Source: Choanephora cucurbitarum (Eukaryota; Mucoromycota; Mucoromycetes; Mucorales; Choanephoraceae). Taken from it: a stretch of 64,000 nucleotides of DNA. The stretch's first letter is position 1; each line of letters opens with the position of its first letter. A program made the translations under genes and the position numbers. The stretch is taken from NCBI GenBank assembly GCA_025331435.1, contig JAIWNI010000035.1:207697-271696 (forward strand), read 5' to 3'. Under the pieces are notes generated by a model, which saw only the letters and a program-made list of their open reading frames with translations, was not told where the DNA came from and did no database searches. Of this stretch, positions 45,486 through 55,508 are shown piece after piece.

Positions 45486-48428
45486 TCTCTTAATACTCTT
45501 ATTAAAGAGTATGCAACTAGAAACAATTTTGCAGTTTCTATTACAAGATCCGACGCAAAAAGACTAGTTTATCAATGCGTGAAAAGTGGCAAACATAGAG
45601 AAGACTACAAGCGCATTGAAGACGTTAATAAGCAACGAGCTAAAATGAGTGTAAAGACAAACTGTCCTTTTACCATTAGATTCTCTAAAGTCAAAAGCAA
45701 AGGCACTCTTAATCTTATTGAGCCTCACGATGAACGTGAACTGTGCCATAACCATTCTCTTGACATACTTGAAATGTTGTCTGTACCAAAAGGACGTAAG
45801 AATAACCTTGAGCCAAGCGAGATGAAGAAAGTCAGTTTCGGTCTTGAGTTAGACTTGGCACCTCGCAAAATTCAAGAATCCATTAGTAGAGATGGCAGCT
45901 ATAACAAGCTAACTGCAATTGACATCAAAAACATGAAGCAAGACTATAAGAGACAAAGTCACCAATCCTCGTTTAAAGCGTCTAGTAATGAAGCAACAGA
46001 TTTGATCAATCGAATGCAAAGTGACGGGTTTACTGTATTCTACGACTTTAATGAAGCAGGTTTCCTGAAGTCGATTCTCTTCGCCAATAGTAAAATGATT
46101 GAAAGAACAAAGCAATTCCCTGAAGTAATGGTAATCGATGCCACATACAAAACAAACAATCTTGGAATGCCTTTGATTGGTGTGTATGGTGTAAGCAACA
46201 TTGGAAGAAATGCTTTAAAAAGCTTTCCTGTAGCGTTTGCCTGGGTCTCAAACGAGCAAGAGTCCACTTACAACTGGGTTCTTTTAAAGCTGAATCAATT
46301 ACTAGGAGGCATTTCGTCAGAAACTGTGTTTATTACTGATAAGTGCACAGCTTTAAGAAATTCATTAAGCAGACACTTTTCTGAAAACAAAAAGCTTCTT
46401 TGTACATGGCATATGTTAAACAATCTTGATGACCATTGTAATAAGAAGACATTCAAGAACAGCAAGACCATAGATGATTTCAAGTCGTACGTCAAAGCTT
46501 TGATTGATTTGCCAAGCTTCACCGAATTTTCAAAGTACAGTAATCTAATCAATGAAATTCTTTACGACGACAATTGTTTCGTCTCAAAAGATGAGAGAAT
46601 CAAGTTCAAGGAATATTATGAAACCGAGTGGAAGCTTTGCCTACATCAGTGGGCAGCCAACTACACATCAAAAGTAAGGAACATGGGCTGTACTACTTCT
46701 CAAAGAGCAGAAAGTGGCCATGGAGCAATGAAGAATGGCATGAACTCAGCACAACAGCTTTGCATCGCCTTTGAAAAAATCAGCGATTACTTGAGACGCT
46801 TTGATCGCAATTTCAATGAGCAAGAGCTGAAAGAAAAGACTAGCTGCGACATTCTCATAAGTGGTGATGATCAATTGAACCATCTCCGTGGAAAAGTTGG
46901 TCATTTCGCTCTTTATAAGCTTCGAGAAGAACTTTACAAAGAACGGCCAGTAATCCCTGCACAATACTCGGAATGTGTTTGTAAAAATCGAGTTGTGTAT
47001 GGGCTGCTATGCTGTCATCAAATGGACAGATTAAAGCAAAGCAGAATCGAGTTGATTGATGTACCTCAACGTTGGTGGATATCTAAAGCTGATGAATATG
47101 CTCATAAACCATTGAAGAGCTTCACAAAGCCATGGGTTAAATATTTGCTTGCACTTGATGAAGCATTCCGTGTAGCAGAAGGAGATGTAGTTGAAACGTC
47201 TCGTTTAACATATGTACTTGACGATCTTCTGCATACAGATAACAATTCCTTTGTTGATGGTAGCTCTAGAACCAAGTTGGAATCTGGAGGCATCCCTCCT
47301 TTGCAATTACCAGAAGCAAGTGAAGTAAGAAAGCCGGGAAGACCACCAAAATCTCAAAGACTATCTTCGCTTCCCAAAGACTTTGCCAATGCTAGTTTTA
47401 GAAAGCAGTACAGTAAAATTGATCTGAAGAAAAAGCAAGAAGACGGAGAAGAAAAGAAAGAAGAAGACGAAGAAGAAAAGAAAGAAGAAAAGAAAGAAGA
47501 AAAGAAAGAAGAAAAGAAAGAAGAAAAGAAAGAAGAAAAGAAAGAAGAAAAAAAAGAAGAAAAGAAAAAAGAAGATGAAGAAGAAGAAGAAGAAAAAAAG
47601 AAAGAAGATAGAAAGGAAAAGTCCAAAAAGAGAAAGCCTGTTTGTCATGGAGATTTCGTATATGATTTGTACATTCCTAAAAAGAGGGCAACCACTGAAA
47701 GAAAAAGGTACCAACACAGTAGGTTAGATTTTCTTGTTCATGAGAGCATAGATAAACTTGATGTTGTAGAAACCCATGATCCCAAAGGCGATGGATTTTG
47801 TGGGTTTAGATCTGCAGCTCATGCTATTTATGGCGACGAGGATAAGTTCATTCAGGTTAAAGAAGCAATGCTGAATGTCTTGGGAAAGAAGTTCAATGAT
47901 GATATGACATACGCGGACTTCTATAGTAGTTCGTTGGGAATGATAATGAAAGATGTAAAAATGACTATCATTTGTGGCATTGATCAGCAAAACAATAGCT
48001 CGGAATTAAGAGGTGAACCATCCCATACAAAAGCAAAAGTTGCTCAACCAAGATTCTGGTTTGATAGTTTGGATTGTATGCAAATTTTGGCTGATGCTTA
48101 CGGAAGACCAGTTTGCTACTATCCCCCTGTTGTTGATGTACCGGAAGTAGCGATTGATCAACCTGCTTCGTATTTCCCGGTGATCTTGCCAGCAAAGCTT
48201 GATAAGAAACCGCTTCCAATCCACATCCAAAACATCAACGGTTGCCACTGGGGTTCTATCAAGTTCTCCAACTCATGCCAAAGATTTCCGGCTCCTTCTA
48301 GAGTGTATATCGATGCGCATGAATCGCTTCGTGGCAATTTTGATAACTATTGGAATCGTTGGAAGCAATTCCACAAGCAACCGAAATCCTTAGAAGAAAA
48401 AGAAACAGCTGTTATTGTTATCGATTAA
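45486..48428 (+). CDS. MULE transposase fused to OTU protease domain (main part)
   Basis: A single open frame of 980 codons that continues the 23 codons at 40421-40489 (1003 aa together). Numbering the joined frame: FAR1-like DNA-binding region (about 24-110, Cys/His with CPFTI and LCHNHS), MULE catalytic domain with VIDATYKTN (Asp241), FITDKCTAL (Asp308) and SQRAESGHGAMK (Glu432), a SWIM zinc finger (ECVCK...LLCCH), an AT-hook-like RKPGRPPK, a Glu/Lys run, and a C-terminal OTU domain with KGDGFCGFR (Asp792, Cys795) and CHWGSIKF (His944). OTU domains are deubiquitinase-like cysteine proteases. Without the first 23 codons the frame has no ATG until 45645, so the gene is now split. Both catalytic triads look intact. 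The orientation matches the element. Confidence 0.9.
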   Translation, partial: SLNTLIKEYATRNNFAVSITRSDAKRLVYQCVKSGKHREDYKRIEDVNKQRAKMSVKTNCPFTIRFSKVKSKGTLNLIEPHDERELCHNHSLDILEMLSVPKGRKNNLEPSEMKKVSFGLELDLAPRKIQESISRDGSYNKLTAIDIKNMKQDYKRQSHQSSFKASSNEATDLINRMQSDGFTVFYDFNEAGFLKSILFANSKMIERTKQFPEVMVIDATYKTNNLGMPLIGVYGVSNIGRNALKSFPVAFAWVSNEQESTYNWVLLKLNQLLGGISSETVFITDKCTALRNSLSRHFSENKKLLCTWHMLNNLDDHCNKKTFKNSKTIDDFKSYVKALIDLPSFTEFSKYSNLINEILYDDNCFVSKDERIKFKEYYETEWKLCLHQWAANYTSKVRNMGCTTSQRAESGHGAMKNGMNSAQQLCIAFEKISDYLRRFDRNFNEQELKEKTSCDILISGDDQLNHLRGKVGHFALYKLREELYKERPVIPAQYSECVCKNRVVYGLLCCHQMDRLKQSRIELIDVPQRWWISKADEYAHKPLKSFTKPWVKYLLALDEAFRVAEGDVVETSRLTYVLDDLLHTDNNSFVDGSSRTKLESGGIPPLQLPEASEVRKPGRPPKSQRLSSLPKDFANASFRKQYSKIDLKKKQEDGEEKKEEDEEEKKEEKKEEKKEEKKEEKKEEKKEEKKEEKKKEDEEEEEEKKKEDRKEKSKKRKPVCHGDFVYDLYIPKKRATTERKRYQHSRLDFLVHESIDKLDVVETHDPKGDGFCGFRSAAHAIYGDEDKFIQVKEAMLNVLGKKFNDDMTYADFYSSSLGMIMKDVKMTIICGIDQQNNSSELRGEPSHTKAKVAQPRFWFDSLDCMQILADAYGRPVCYYPPVVDVPEVAIDQPASYFPVILPAKLDKKPLPIHIQNINGCHWGSIKFSNSCQRFPAPSRVYIDAHESLRGNFDNYWNRWKQFHKQPKSLEEKETAVIVID
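47438..47620. repeat. GAAGAAAAGAAA tandem repeat coding Glu/Lys run
   Basis: A purine-only array of 12- to 15-bp units encodes a Glu/Lys linker between the AT-hook and the OTU domain of the MULE transposase. It preserves the frame, and repeat number is likely to vary between copies. Confidence 0.9.
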
Positions 48429-48487
48429 ATGGAGTTATATATACACATTTATTGACATAGTGAATTTACATATGATTACCACGAAAA

Positions 48488-48648
48488 ATGGTTGTGAATA
48501 AGGGTGGTTGTCAATAAGGTGGTTGTCAATAAGGTGGTTGTAAATAAGGTGGTTGTAAATAAGGTGGTTGTAAATCAGATTATTTTAAACTCAGGGATCG
48601 GGTCAGTGGTTGTAAATAAGAATTTTCGGTGGCGGTAAATAGCCATTC
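48488..48648 (-). repeat. MULE right terminal inverted repeat
   Basis: Reverse complement of the left end: the array GGTGGTTGTAAATAA (about five units, some with GTCAATAA) leads to CTCAGGGATCGGGTCAGT and GGCGGTAAATAGCCATTC at the tip. The tip reads GAATGGCTATTTACCGCC on the minus strand against GAATAAAGCTATTTACCGCC at left. Confidence 0.9.
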
Positions 48649-48659
48649 TGTTAAAGTTT
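48649..48659. repeat. MULE target-site duplication, right copy
   Basis: TGTTAAAGTTT, an exact copy of 40213-40223, directly outside the right inverted repeat. Confidence 0.88.
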
Positions 48660-50409
48660 TATTGCTCGCTTTTATCGATCGGGCTGAAATGTCTTGCATT
48701 ATAGTTGAATGTGTCCATTGAAGAATCCGGGTCTTTAGCTTTCATTTATTGAAATATTGCCAGAATCGAGATACACAATGATAATCATCGTTTTATGTTT
48801 GAGCCAATTGCTATAGATCAATCTTAGTACTTTCTTTTCTTCTCAATAAGCTTTATTCGCATGTGACCGCTACTCTGTTTGTGTATGAGCCAACAGCGTC
48901 CATCAGCTGGGCTGTACTTGATGTCTATTGTTGTTCTGTAAATTCGCTCCTCCTAAAAGTGATCGATTACAACTGTTTTATTTCTGCTACTTCGCCAAAA
49001 CCAAGACAAAGTTCAGAACATAATGATACCTCTAAAGCAAAGAGCTTCGTTATTGTCTCCTTTGTTTTCTTTTCTTCTAAACTAATTTATGCTTGTCAGA
49101 GTCGTTTCTTGGAAACTTTAAAGCCTCCATTAATAGAAAAAAACCAACAAACAAACTAATGGTTTGTACTGCAATTATGTCTTTGTTTGGTTGTTTTGAT
49201 TTAGGTATCACTTTTCCTTTCCCTTTTGATGAGAAAATTCCCTTTTTGACGACACTGACGATGTATTACATTACATAAAACTAATCAACTTTGTTTGTGT
49301 CAATATCATAAGCGCCAGACATAGTATAGTTCCTTAAATGAGATAACACGTAATGAAAAGACTCTGTTATGTTTGCTTACGAAACTCTTGAGAAAAACAA
49401 TTATGCCATGTATGTAATCCTACTATAGAGTCGCTTTCGAAAGAGGGCTCAATTCAAAGAAATCTATTTGTGCTTAAATCTGTTAAGATAGGGAATTATA
49501 ATTGTCTAAATTCAACAGAACTGCAGTGTTGTTCTACTGGCTTCGCTGAAAAATTTGGTGCGCTTTTGTATTTCATTGACAGCTATTGTTCTTTTGATTA
49601 TATAAGGTTGCTTTGGTTTATTACCAATCATTACTGCTGCTAACATCACTAAAGGTATCGTCTCAATTTTCTATTCGTTCTCTCTTGCTTCTGTAAGCAA
49701 AGTAGCAAAAAAAAAAAGATGACTTAATTGTTTTCTAATGGTTAGCAAAAGATGAAACATCCTTTTCATATAGACGATATAAAGCACCTTTCTTGATATT
49801 ATGTTGGATGACCCGTCCCCTAGATAAATTGACAACATATGATGTATATCGAAAATTCATATGACTAATACTGGCTGTTTTTTTAAACTTTATATTATCT
49901 TTCATTACTTTATTCTCCTACTTTCTTTTTCAGATAACCTCTATCCAAAGTATTTCTAATGATTCTGATCAGTCATAAAAGAATTCAAGTATTATGCTAC
50001 GAAACAAAGAAAAAGAGACGCAAGGCCTTTGTATTTCGTTTCTTATGGTGTGACAAAAGAAAACGTAATTCTATTCAAGCTTATTCAATCTTATGCTAGC
50101 CTTGCCAGGTATACGTCAAACTCGATGTGCAGTTAGATAAATGCATGTGTCTATTACTATCGGTCCAAGTATTACAAATGACCGGGTTACACAACAAAAG
50201 TGTCCCTGAAAGAAAACAATGCACCCTTAAAAATAATCTTTTGTCAGCATGCAGCACATAAGAATCCGTCATAAGCAAGATTTAGATACAGTTGAAGTAA
50301 CAATAAGATTTGTATTTAAACTCTTCCAGAAACAGTGTGTCAAGAGCCAGTTTAATTCCAATTTCTCATTTTCTTTCTTTACTTTCTTATTAATATCTCA
50401 ACGAACATT
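48660..50409. other. Gene-free region between MULE and chitinase
   Basis: AT-rich with short frames only (48863-49159, 49093-49278, 50096-50278), none with family features. The last few hundred bases form the chitinase promoter, with a TATA-like TATTTAAA at 50313-50320, about 90 bp upstream of the ATG. Confidence 0.5.
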
Positions 50410-52038
50410 ATGAAGATTAACGCTCTTCTGATCTCTGTGATTGCCACTGCTTATTTTTACTTGCTGGATGGGATAACAGCATCTCCACTGCGTCTTCAGG
50501 CTCGTGCAGACAGATCGAATAAAGTGATTGTCGGTTATTTTCCTAATTGGCTCTACGGTCGCTATCTTCCTTCAAAAATTGACTTCAAGAGATATACTCA
50601 CATCAACTATGCTTTTGCTATTCAAAATTCTGGTGGAAACCCGATTTGGCAGGATACTGGCGTCTTTGATGGTGAGTTGAGATTCATTGACAATCAAGAA
50701 CAACTATAGGCTAATGATTTTTTTAATACAATAGATTATGTGCAATATGGTTTCCCTAAATTGATTTCTTTGGCCCATCAGGCAGGCACTAAGGTCTTGA
50801 TCAGTGTAGGCGGATGGTCTGGCTCTACAGGTTTTTCAACAATGGCCGCTTCTGCTAGTAGTCGCAAAAGCTTTGTTCAATGGAACATCGATTTCGTCAA
50901 GAAGTTCAATACGGATGGTGTTGACATCGACTGGGAATACCCTAACTCTGTTGGTGCTGGTTGCAATGCTGTAAGTGATCAAGACGTGGACAACTTCAAC
51001 TTGCTTGTCAAGGAACTTCGAGAAGCATTGGACTCGAATTTCCCTAACAGCCACAAAGAAATCTCGATTGCTGTCCACATCACTCCTTGGGGAGGTGCCA
51101 CTAAATCCGATGATGTCTCTGGTTTCGTTCCTTACGTCGATCGCTTCCATGTTATGGCATTCGATGTCAATGGTGCATGGAATTCCACTAGTGGACCTAA
51201 CGCACCTTTCCGTGCTGAACCTGGCAAGGGCTATTCTGTTGGTTTTGCTCAAGGCATCGAGGCTTGGAATGCTGCAGGTGTTCCCTATAACAAGCTCGTA
51301 GGCGGCATTCCCTTCTATGGTCGCGCTCAAACATTGACTGTCTCTAGCAATCCTACCACACAATACAACCCAGCTGTTTCTCCTAACCCACCCCTTGGTG
51401 ACTCACTTGATGGACCTTGGACCAATCCTTACTGTTCTAAAGATAGCTCTCAAGCTTCCGGTGTTTGGCGTTGGGCTAATATGCGATCTAGTGGTCTTCT
51501 TTCATCACCTACAACAGCTGCCTCTCCTTGGATCCGTCATTTCGATGATATCACTCAAACTCCTTGGCTTTATAACCCTACCAACAAGCAATTCATCTCT
51601 TATGACGACCCTATCTCACTTGGTGTTAAGACAAAGTATGCTTTGGATAAAGGACTTGCTGGTCTATTTGTTTGGTCCATTGAGCAAGACAATGGTGAAC
51701 TTCTCGATGCCATTTCTCCCATGATCGGTGGCAATTCTCCTCCTTCTGCCATTACCAGTGGAGCTCCTTCTGCTACCAATACCCCAAGTCAGACTAGCAC
51801 TCAATCTGCTACAGCTTCTGTTCCTCCAACATCCTCTTCTACTGCCACAAATGGTTCTCCAACAGGCGCTGCTGGTTGTGACTCAGCTAGCACATGGTCT
51901 TCAGGTACTGTTTACACAAGTGGATCTCTTGCTACATACCAAGGTAAACTCTACAAGGCTCAATGGTGGACACAAGGTGAAACTCCTTCAGCTAATGGCT
52001 CATCTTGGTCTGTTTGGAGCTTAGTCAAAACTTGTTAA
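50410..52038 (+). CDS. Secreted GH18 chitinase with CBM5/12-type module
   Basis: Two exons, 50410-50671 and 50735-52038, give 521 aa. A signal peptide (about 1-25, MKINALLISVIATAYFYLL) precedes the GH18 barrel: KVIVGYFPNW, THINYAFAI, KVLISVGGWSGS, the catalytic DGVDIDWEYP (Asp151, Asp153 and acid Glu155), FHVMAFDVNG, GGIPFYGR and GLFVWSIEQDN. A Ser/Thr/Pro-rich linker (about 415-460) joins a C-terminal module CDSASTWSSG...YQGKLYKAQWWTQGETPS, a CBM5/12-like chitin-binding fold. It hydrolyses chitin beta-1,4 links, with roles in wall remodelling or nutrition. It resembles endo-acting class V (bacterial-type) enzymes. No GPI signal is visible, so it is probably secreted. It is convergent with the dihydrolipoamide succinyltransferase gene, 213 bp away. 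Confidence 0.95.
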
Positions 52039-52251
52039 ATCTGACAACCATATTTAATGTGTTGCACTATTCAGAAAGGACTTCTTTAGGTATAAGTTTG
52101 ATTGTATCTATTGAATACATGTATTACATTTTTCTTTTTATTGATAATAAAAAAGATGAAAATAAGAGAGAATAAAAGATGCAAAAAGGTTCAGATGAAT
52201 TTATAGTTAAGGGAGAGAGAGGGGTTTTTTTTATACAAAAGGTTATTGAAT

Positions 52252-54067
52252 TTAGACACCCAAAAGGAATCTTCTGGGATCTTCAACAAGTTCCTTAATT
52301 CTAACCAAGAATGTAACGGCTTCACGACCATCAACGAGTCTGTGGTCGTAAGTAAGAGCAACATACATCATGGGACGGATTTCGACCTAAGTTGGTGGGT
52401 TAGTATATCTTTTCAGGTATTCTATGTAGTCGCTCTAAATGTGCTTTACCTTTCCGTTGACAGCAATAGGTCTTTCCTTAATAGCGTGCATACCCAAAAT
52501 GGCAGTTTGTGGCAAGTTGATGATAGGTGTACCCATCAATGAACCAAAGACACCACCGTTGGAGATAGTGAAGGTACCACCAGCCATATCCTCAATGGTA
52601 ATCTTGTTATCACGAGCCTTTTTTTCATAAAAAAAAAAAACTCATTAGCATCTCTTTTTCCTTTTTCCAAATAAGAACCCATCTGTGTTTACCTTTTTAC
52701 CGAGTTCAGCAATGTTCTTTTCAATATCGATCAAACCCATATCTTCAACATTTCTCAAAACGGGAGTAACCAAACCCTTGGGTGTGGCAACAGCAATGCT
52801 CATATCAACAAAGTCATGGTAGACGATTTCGTTACCGTCGATGGAGGCGTTGATAGCAGGAAGTTCAACCAAAGCTTCAGCAGCAGCCTTAGCGAAAGCA
52901 GACATGAAACCAAATTTGACACCATGCTTCTTGACAACAGCGTCCTTGTATTCAGAACGAAGGTTCATCAAGTTGGTCATATCAATTTCATTGAAAGTGG
53001 TCAAAGAAGCAGCAGTATCTTGAGATTGCTTCAAACGTTCAGCAATTCTGAGACGCATACGGTTCATCTTGACACGAGTTTCGTTGCGAGAACCATAAGC
53101 CTTTTCGGCACCGGCAGCAGGAGCGGCAGACTTGGATTCTTCCTTCTTGGGAGCCTCCTTCTTAGGAGCTTCCTTCTTGGGCTCTTCCTTCTTGGGCTCT
53201 TCCTTCTTAGGTTCTTCTTGCTTAGGAGCTTCTTCCTTAGGTTCTTCCTTAGGTTCTTCCTTCTTTGCAGCAGGAGAAGCACCTGTAGATGTAAATAATA
53301 ATAAAAAAAAAGAGATATGATTTACTTAGTAAACCGCACAAAAATGTTTACATATATATATCCTCTATTCCCACGAACCTTCTTTGGGTGCATCACCAAG
53401 TTCTAATTTGAAAAAGTCGGCACCAACAGAAACATTGTCTTCTTCTTGAGCATAAACTTCAACAATAGTTCCTGAAGCAGGAGAGTTGACAGTGACGTCA
53501 ATTTTGTCGGTTTCGATGGTAGCAACTTCTTCGTCCTGTTGAACGAAATCACCAACCTCTAAAGTTAATTGTGATTAGATAATTTTTACCAATAAATTAC
53601 CGCCGAAATGAATACTTACGTTTCACCCATTGTTTGAGGGTACCTTCAGAGATAGATTCGGCCATTTGAGGAACCTTCACAACCTTATCAGCTAAAATGT
53701 ATAATGTAAGTCGTTGTCTCTTTTTCTGCCTCTTTTGGATTTTGCTGCTCGATCCCCATTGGGTTTTTCTGATCGATCCCACTTGTCACTTACCATAAGT
53801 TCTGAATTGGTTGACAAAAACACCCTTCTTGAGAGCACCAGATTGTCTATGCGATTGTGTGTGTGTGGGTTTGAGCTGATGTTCCAAACTGGTTCGTGTT
53901 CTTTCTTCTTACCTTAAACGTTCATGACCAACAGTATATAAAGCAGCAGGAGCTTGAACGTGCAAGTTTCTGACTTGGGAAAGGTGACGTAAAGCTGCAG
54001 TTGAGGTTGATGAAGCAGAAATACGAGAGATTCTAGATACAAGAGGTGATACGCGAGAGTATTGCAT
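52252..54067 (-). CDS. KGD2: Dihydrolipoamide succinyltransferase (E2 of 2-oxoglutarate dehydrogenase)
   Basis: Seven exons: 54067-53913, 53846-53794, 53691-53620, 53558-53379, 53282-52693, 52617-52450 and 52386-52252, in phase, 450 aa. The N-terminus ([19 protein letters not shown]) is a mitochondrial presequence. The lipoyl domain (about 70-150) carries the attachment Lys112 in [11 protein letters not shown] long Lys/Glu/Pro linker (about 160-195) takes the place of an E1/E3-binding domain, as is normal for E2o. The catalytic domain ends in [11 protein letters not shown] (His421, Asp425) and FLLGV. The enzyme transfers the succinyl group to CoA in the TCA cycle in the mitochondrial matrix. 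The catalytic residues are intact. Confidence 0.96.
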
Positions 54068-54853
54068 ATTGAATAAATACAAGAGAAAAAGTGGGGAAAG
54101 AGAGAAAAAGGAGAAAGAAAAGAGAAGGGGGCTTTTTATTTAAATAATAGAGAAGAAGGATTGTAATACTACAAAATAATTTTTTTATTTTATTTTATGT
54201 TAGGGCCTACCACTAGTCGGGTAGCGGCGGAAGGAGAAAAAATTATTTAAATTCGGGGTATATATTTTACGCGTATTTTTGTAGCGGGAAGCAAATATAT
54301 GAAAAGCTGTTGGTATTTTTGATAGTGATGTCAATCAATTACATCCGACGTTTCCCGCTAGTTTTACACTGTCAATGGTTCATGATGACAAAAAGAAGCC
54401 TACAATAAGTGGCTTCGAAACTAAAGACAATGGAAAACAAATTATGGGATTAAATGAAGTAAAGTAGAGCGCGTCCAAATTAGATGATCAAACACACCCT
54501 TGTTTATTTCGTAAATCTATGACTTCTTTCAAAGAGTACAAGCGGAATTTTAAGTATCCGATAGGACCCGTTTTAAAAGGCTTACTCGTAGAATAAAAAA
54601 AATGTGGGGAAAGTAAAGTTTTTTAAGGTGTAACAGCAAAAGTATAAAAAGCTAAACAATTGATTAAAAAAAAAGGACTTTTCTTTCAAATAACGTATCT
54701 GAGAAAAAGAGTATATTTATAGTGTTTTGAACTTTATATAATAACGCAAATGCTTCAGAGAAATAGAGTTGAAAATTTGGTACCTTTTTGGCTTTTCAAA
54801 AACGTGGGGGACAAAAAAAAAAAGAAGTACTGATTGGGGAAAACGCGCCCTCA
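54068..54853. other. Intergenic region with possible transposon scars
   Basis: The dihydrolipoamide succinyltransferase promoter lies at the left. At 54204-54222 and 54348-54369 two imperfectly inverted sequences (ACTAGTCGGGTAGCGGCGG and, reversed, ACTAGCGGGAAACGTCGG) frame about 165 bp, suggesting a small degenerate element. No protein gene seen. Confidence 0.4.
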
Positions 54854-54896
54854 TCAAAACATATATTACTGAAATTTGAGAAAAATTAATTTACAG

Positions 54897-54904
54897 TCAC
54901 GTGA
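54897..54904. promoter_or_regulatory. Palindromic TCACGTGA box, relic Helitron
   Basis: The same TCACGTGACCT as in the promoter of the complete Helitron (40530), here 90 bp ahead of the 81-residue frame. Confidence 0.45.
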
Positions 54905-54986
54905 CCTTCGCCTTTGATCAACTAATGGAAAAAATTAAATAGTCTACTTTCTTATTCGTTACAAGTTTACATATTAGATCGTTATC

Positions 54987-55304
54987 ATGCCCGCTGAAGT
55001 TAGATTTTGCTCTTGCTGCGTTCAACAAACGACATTCTCAAAATCCAGATACAAAACCTGTGATGATTGTAGAGTAAGTTTGGATAATCTTATATATCTC
55101 TATACAACGTCAAGATCGACTAAATGCTTTATTATTGATATTTAGGAACGTACTCGCAATATCGACAGAATGAGATCTACCACTAGATTAAAAAACGAAG
55201 CTGATGATGTTCGAAGAAGGGGACGAAAGAAGCAACTACCAGCTGCCTACATTTCTCAACTTCATCGCATGAAGCTGTTGTATCATCTGTACAACATGGC
55301 ATAA
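54987..55304 (+). CDS. 81-aa Cys-rich protein, truncated copy of Helitron N-terminus
   Basis: Two exons, 54987-55073 and 55146-55304, give 81 aa. The Cys pattern CSCC...KTCDDCRERTR matches CSSCG...ATCDSCRERAR in the complete Helitron protein, and the intron falls after the same Arg codon in both. Exon 2 continues RGRKKQLPAAYISQLHRMK, parallel to RRRSVQLPAGFISELSRLQ. It then ends at GCATAA, where the palindromic MITE begins. It is either a simple decay product or a short DNA-binding protein that could still be made and interact with the related element. Function is unproven. Confidence 0.6.
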
Positions 55305-55458
55305 TACTTTATCTTTTTATGCATCTAATTTTTTAGATCTGCGGAATTTTAATTATACCCAATGAAAGCCCAACCAAAACTATGCGTGAGCTCTTATTGG
55401 GTGTAGTTGAAATTCCGCAGATGTAAAAAATTAGATGCATAAAAAGATAAAGTATTAT
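55301..55458. mobile_element. 158-bp palindromic MITE (fold-back element)
   Basis: Two arms of about 63 bp, left from 55301 (ATAATACTTTATCTTTTTAT...) and right ending 55458 as its near-exact reverse complement, separated by about 30 bp. Arm differences are a few substitutions. The ends read TA-ATACTTTATC...GATAAAGTAT-TA, which fits a TA duplication typical of Tc1/mariner-type MITEs. The left tip overlaps the stop codon of the 81-aa relic frame. Confidence 0.8.
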
Positions 55459-55508
55459 TGAGCCCCCTATTTTATCTTTTTCTCTTCTCTCTTTAACTTT
55501 TTTTCTAA

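Larger units (their letters stand above)
40224..48648 (+). mobile_element. Mutator-like DNA transposon (MULE), interrupted by a Helitron
   Basis: An 8425-bp segment is bounded by inverted repeats of about 150 bp and by the 11-bp direct duplication TGTTAAAGTTT. Removing the nested Helitron (40490-45485) leaves 3429 bp, with one transposase gene on the plus strand filling most of it. Subterminal arrays of TTATTTACAACCACC units lie inside both ends. The terminal repeats are nearly identical and the transposase frame is open, which argues for a young insertion. It falls in AT-rich, gene-poor DNA between the RNF220-like gene and the chitinase gene. Confidence 0.9.
54854..55304 (+). mobile_element. 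5' relic of a second Helitron
   Basis: The sequence begins TCAAAACATATATTACTG after an A, resembling the complete Helitron's 5' end TCACTTATAATATACTG. The similarity continues to the TCACGTGACCT box and the first exon with an intron at the same codon position. It ends abruptly where the palindromic MITE starts, so the Rep/helicase body is missing. No CTRR terminus is visible nearby. Confidence 0.65.

Noticed and set aside
45361..45567. Frame across the G-rich minisatellite as the MULE transposase start
   Set aside because: It translates simple repeats (Val/Gly/Trp) and is in a different phase from the transposase. The in-phase 23 codons at 40421 explain the missing start better.
45579..45581. 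GTG at 45579 as start of the MULE transposase
   Set aside because: Non-ATG start in a fungal gene; the frame clearly extends upstream to 45486 with FAR1-like residues, then joins 40421-40489.
40224..48648. Reading the whole 8.4 kb as one composite two-gene transposon
   Set aside because: The exact A-TC...CTAG-T borders and the restored frame show two separate nested insertions, not a single co-evolved element.
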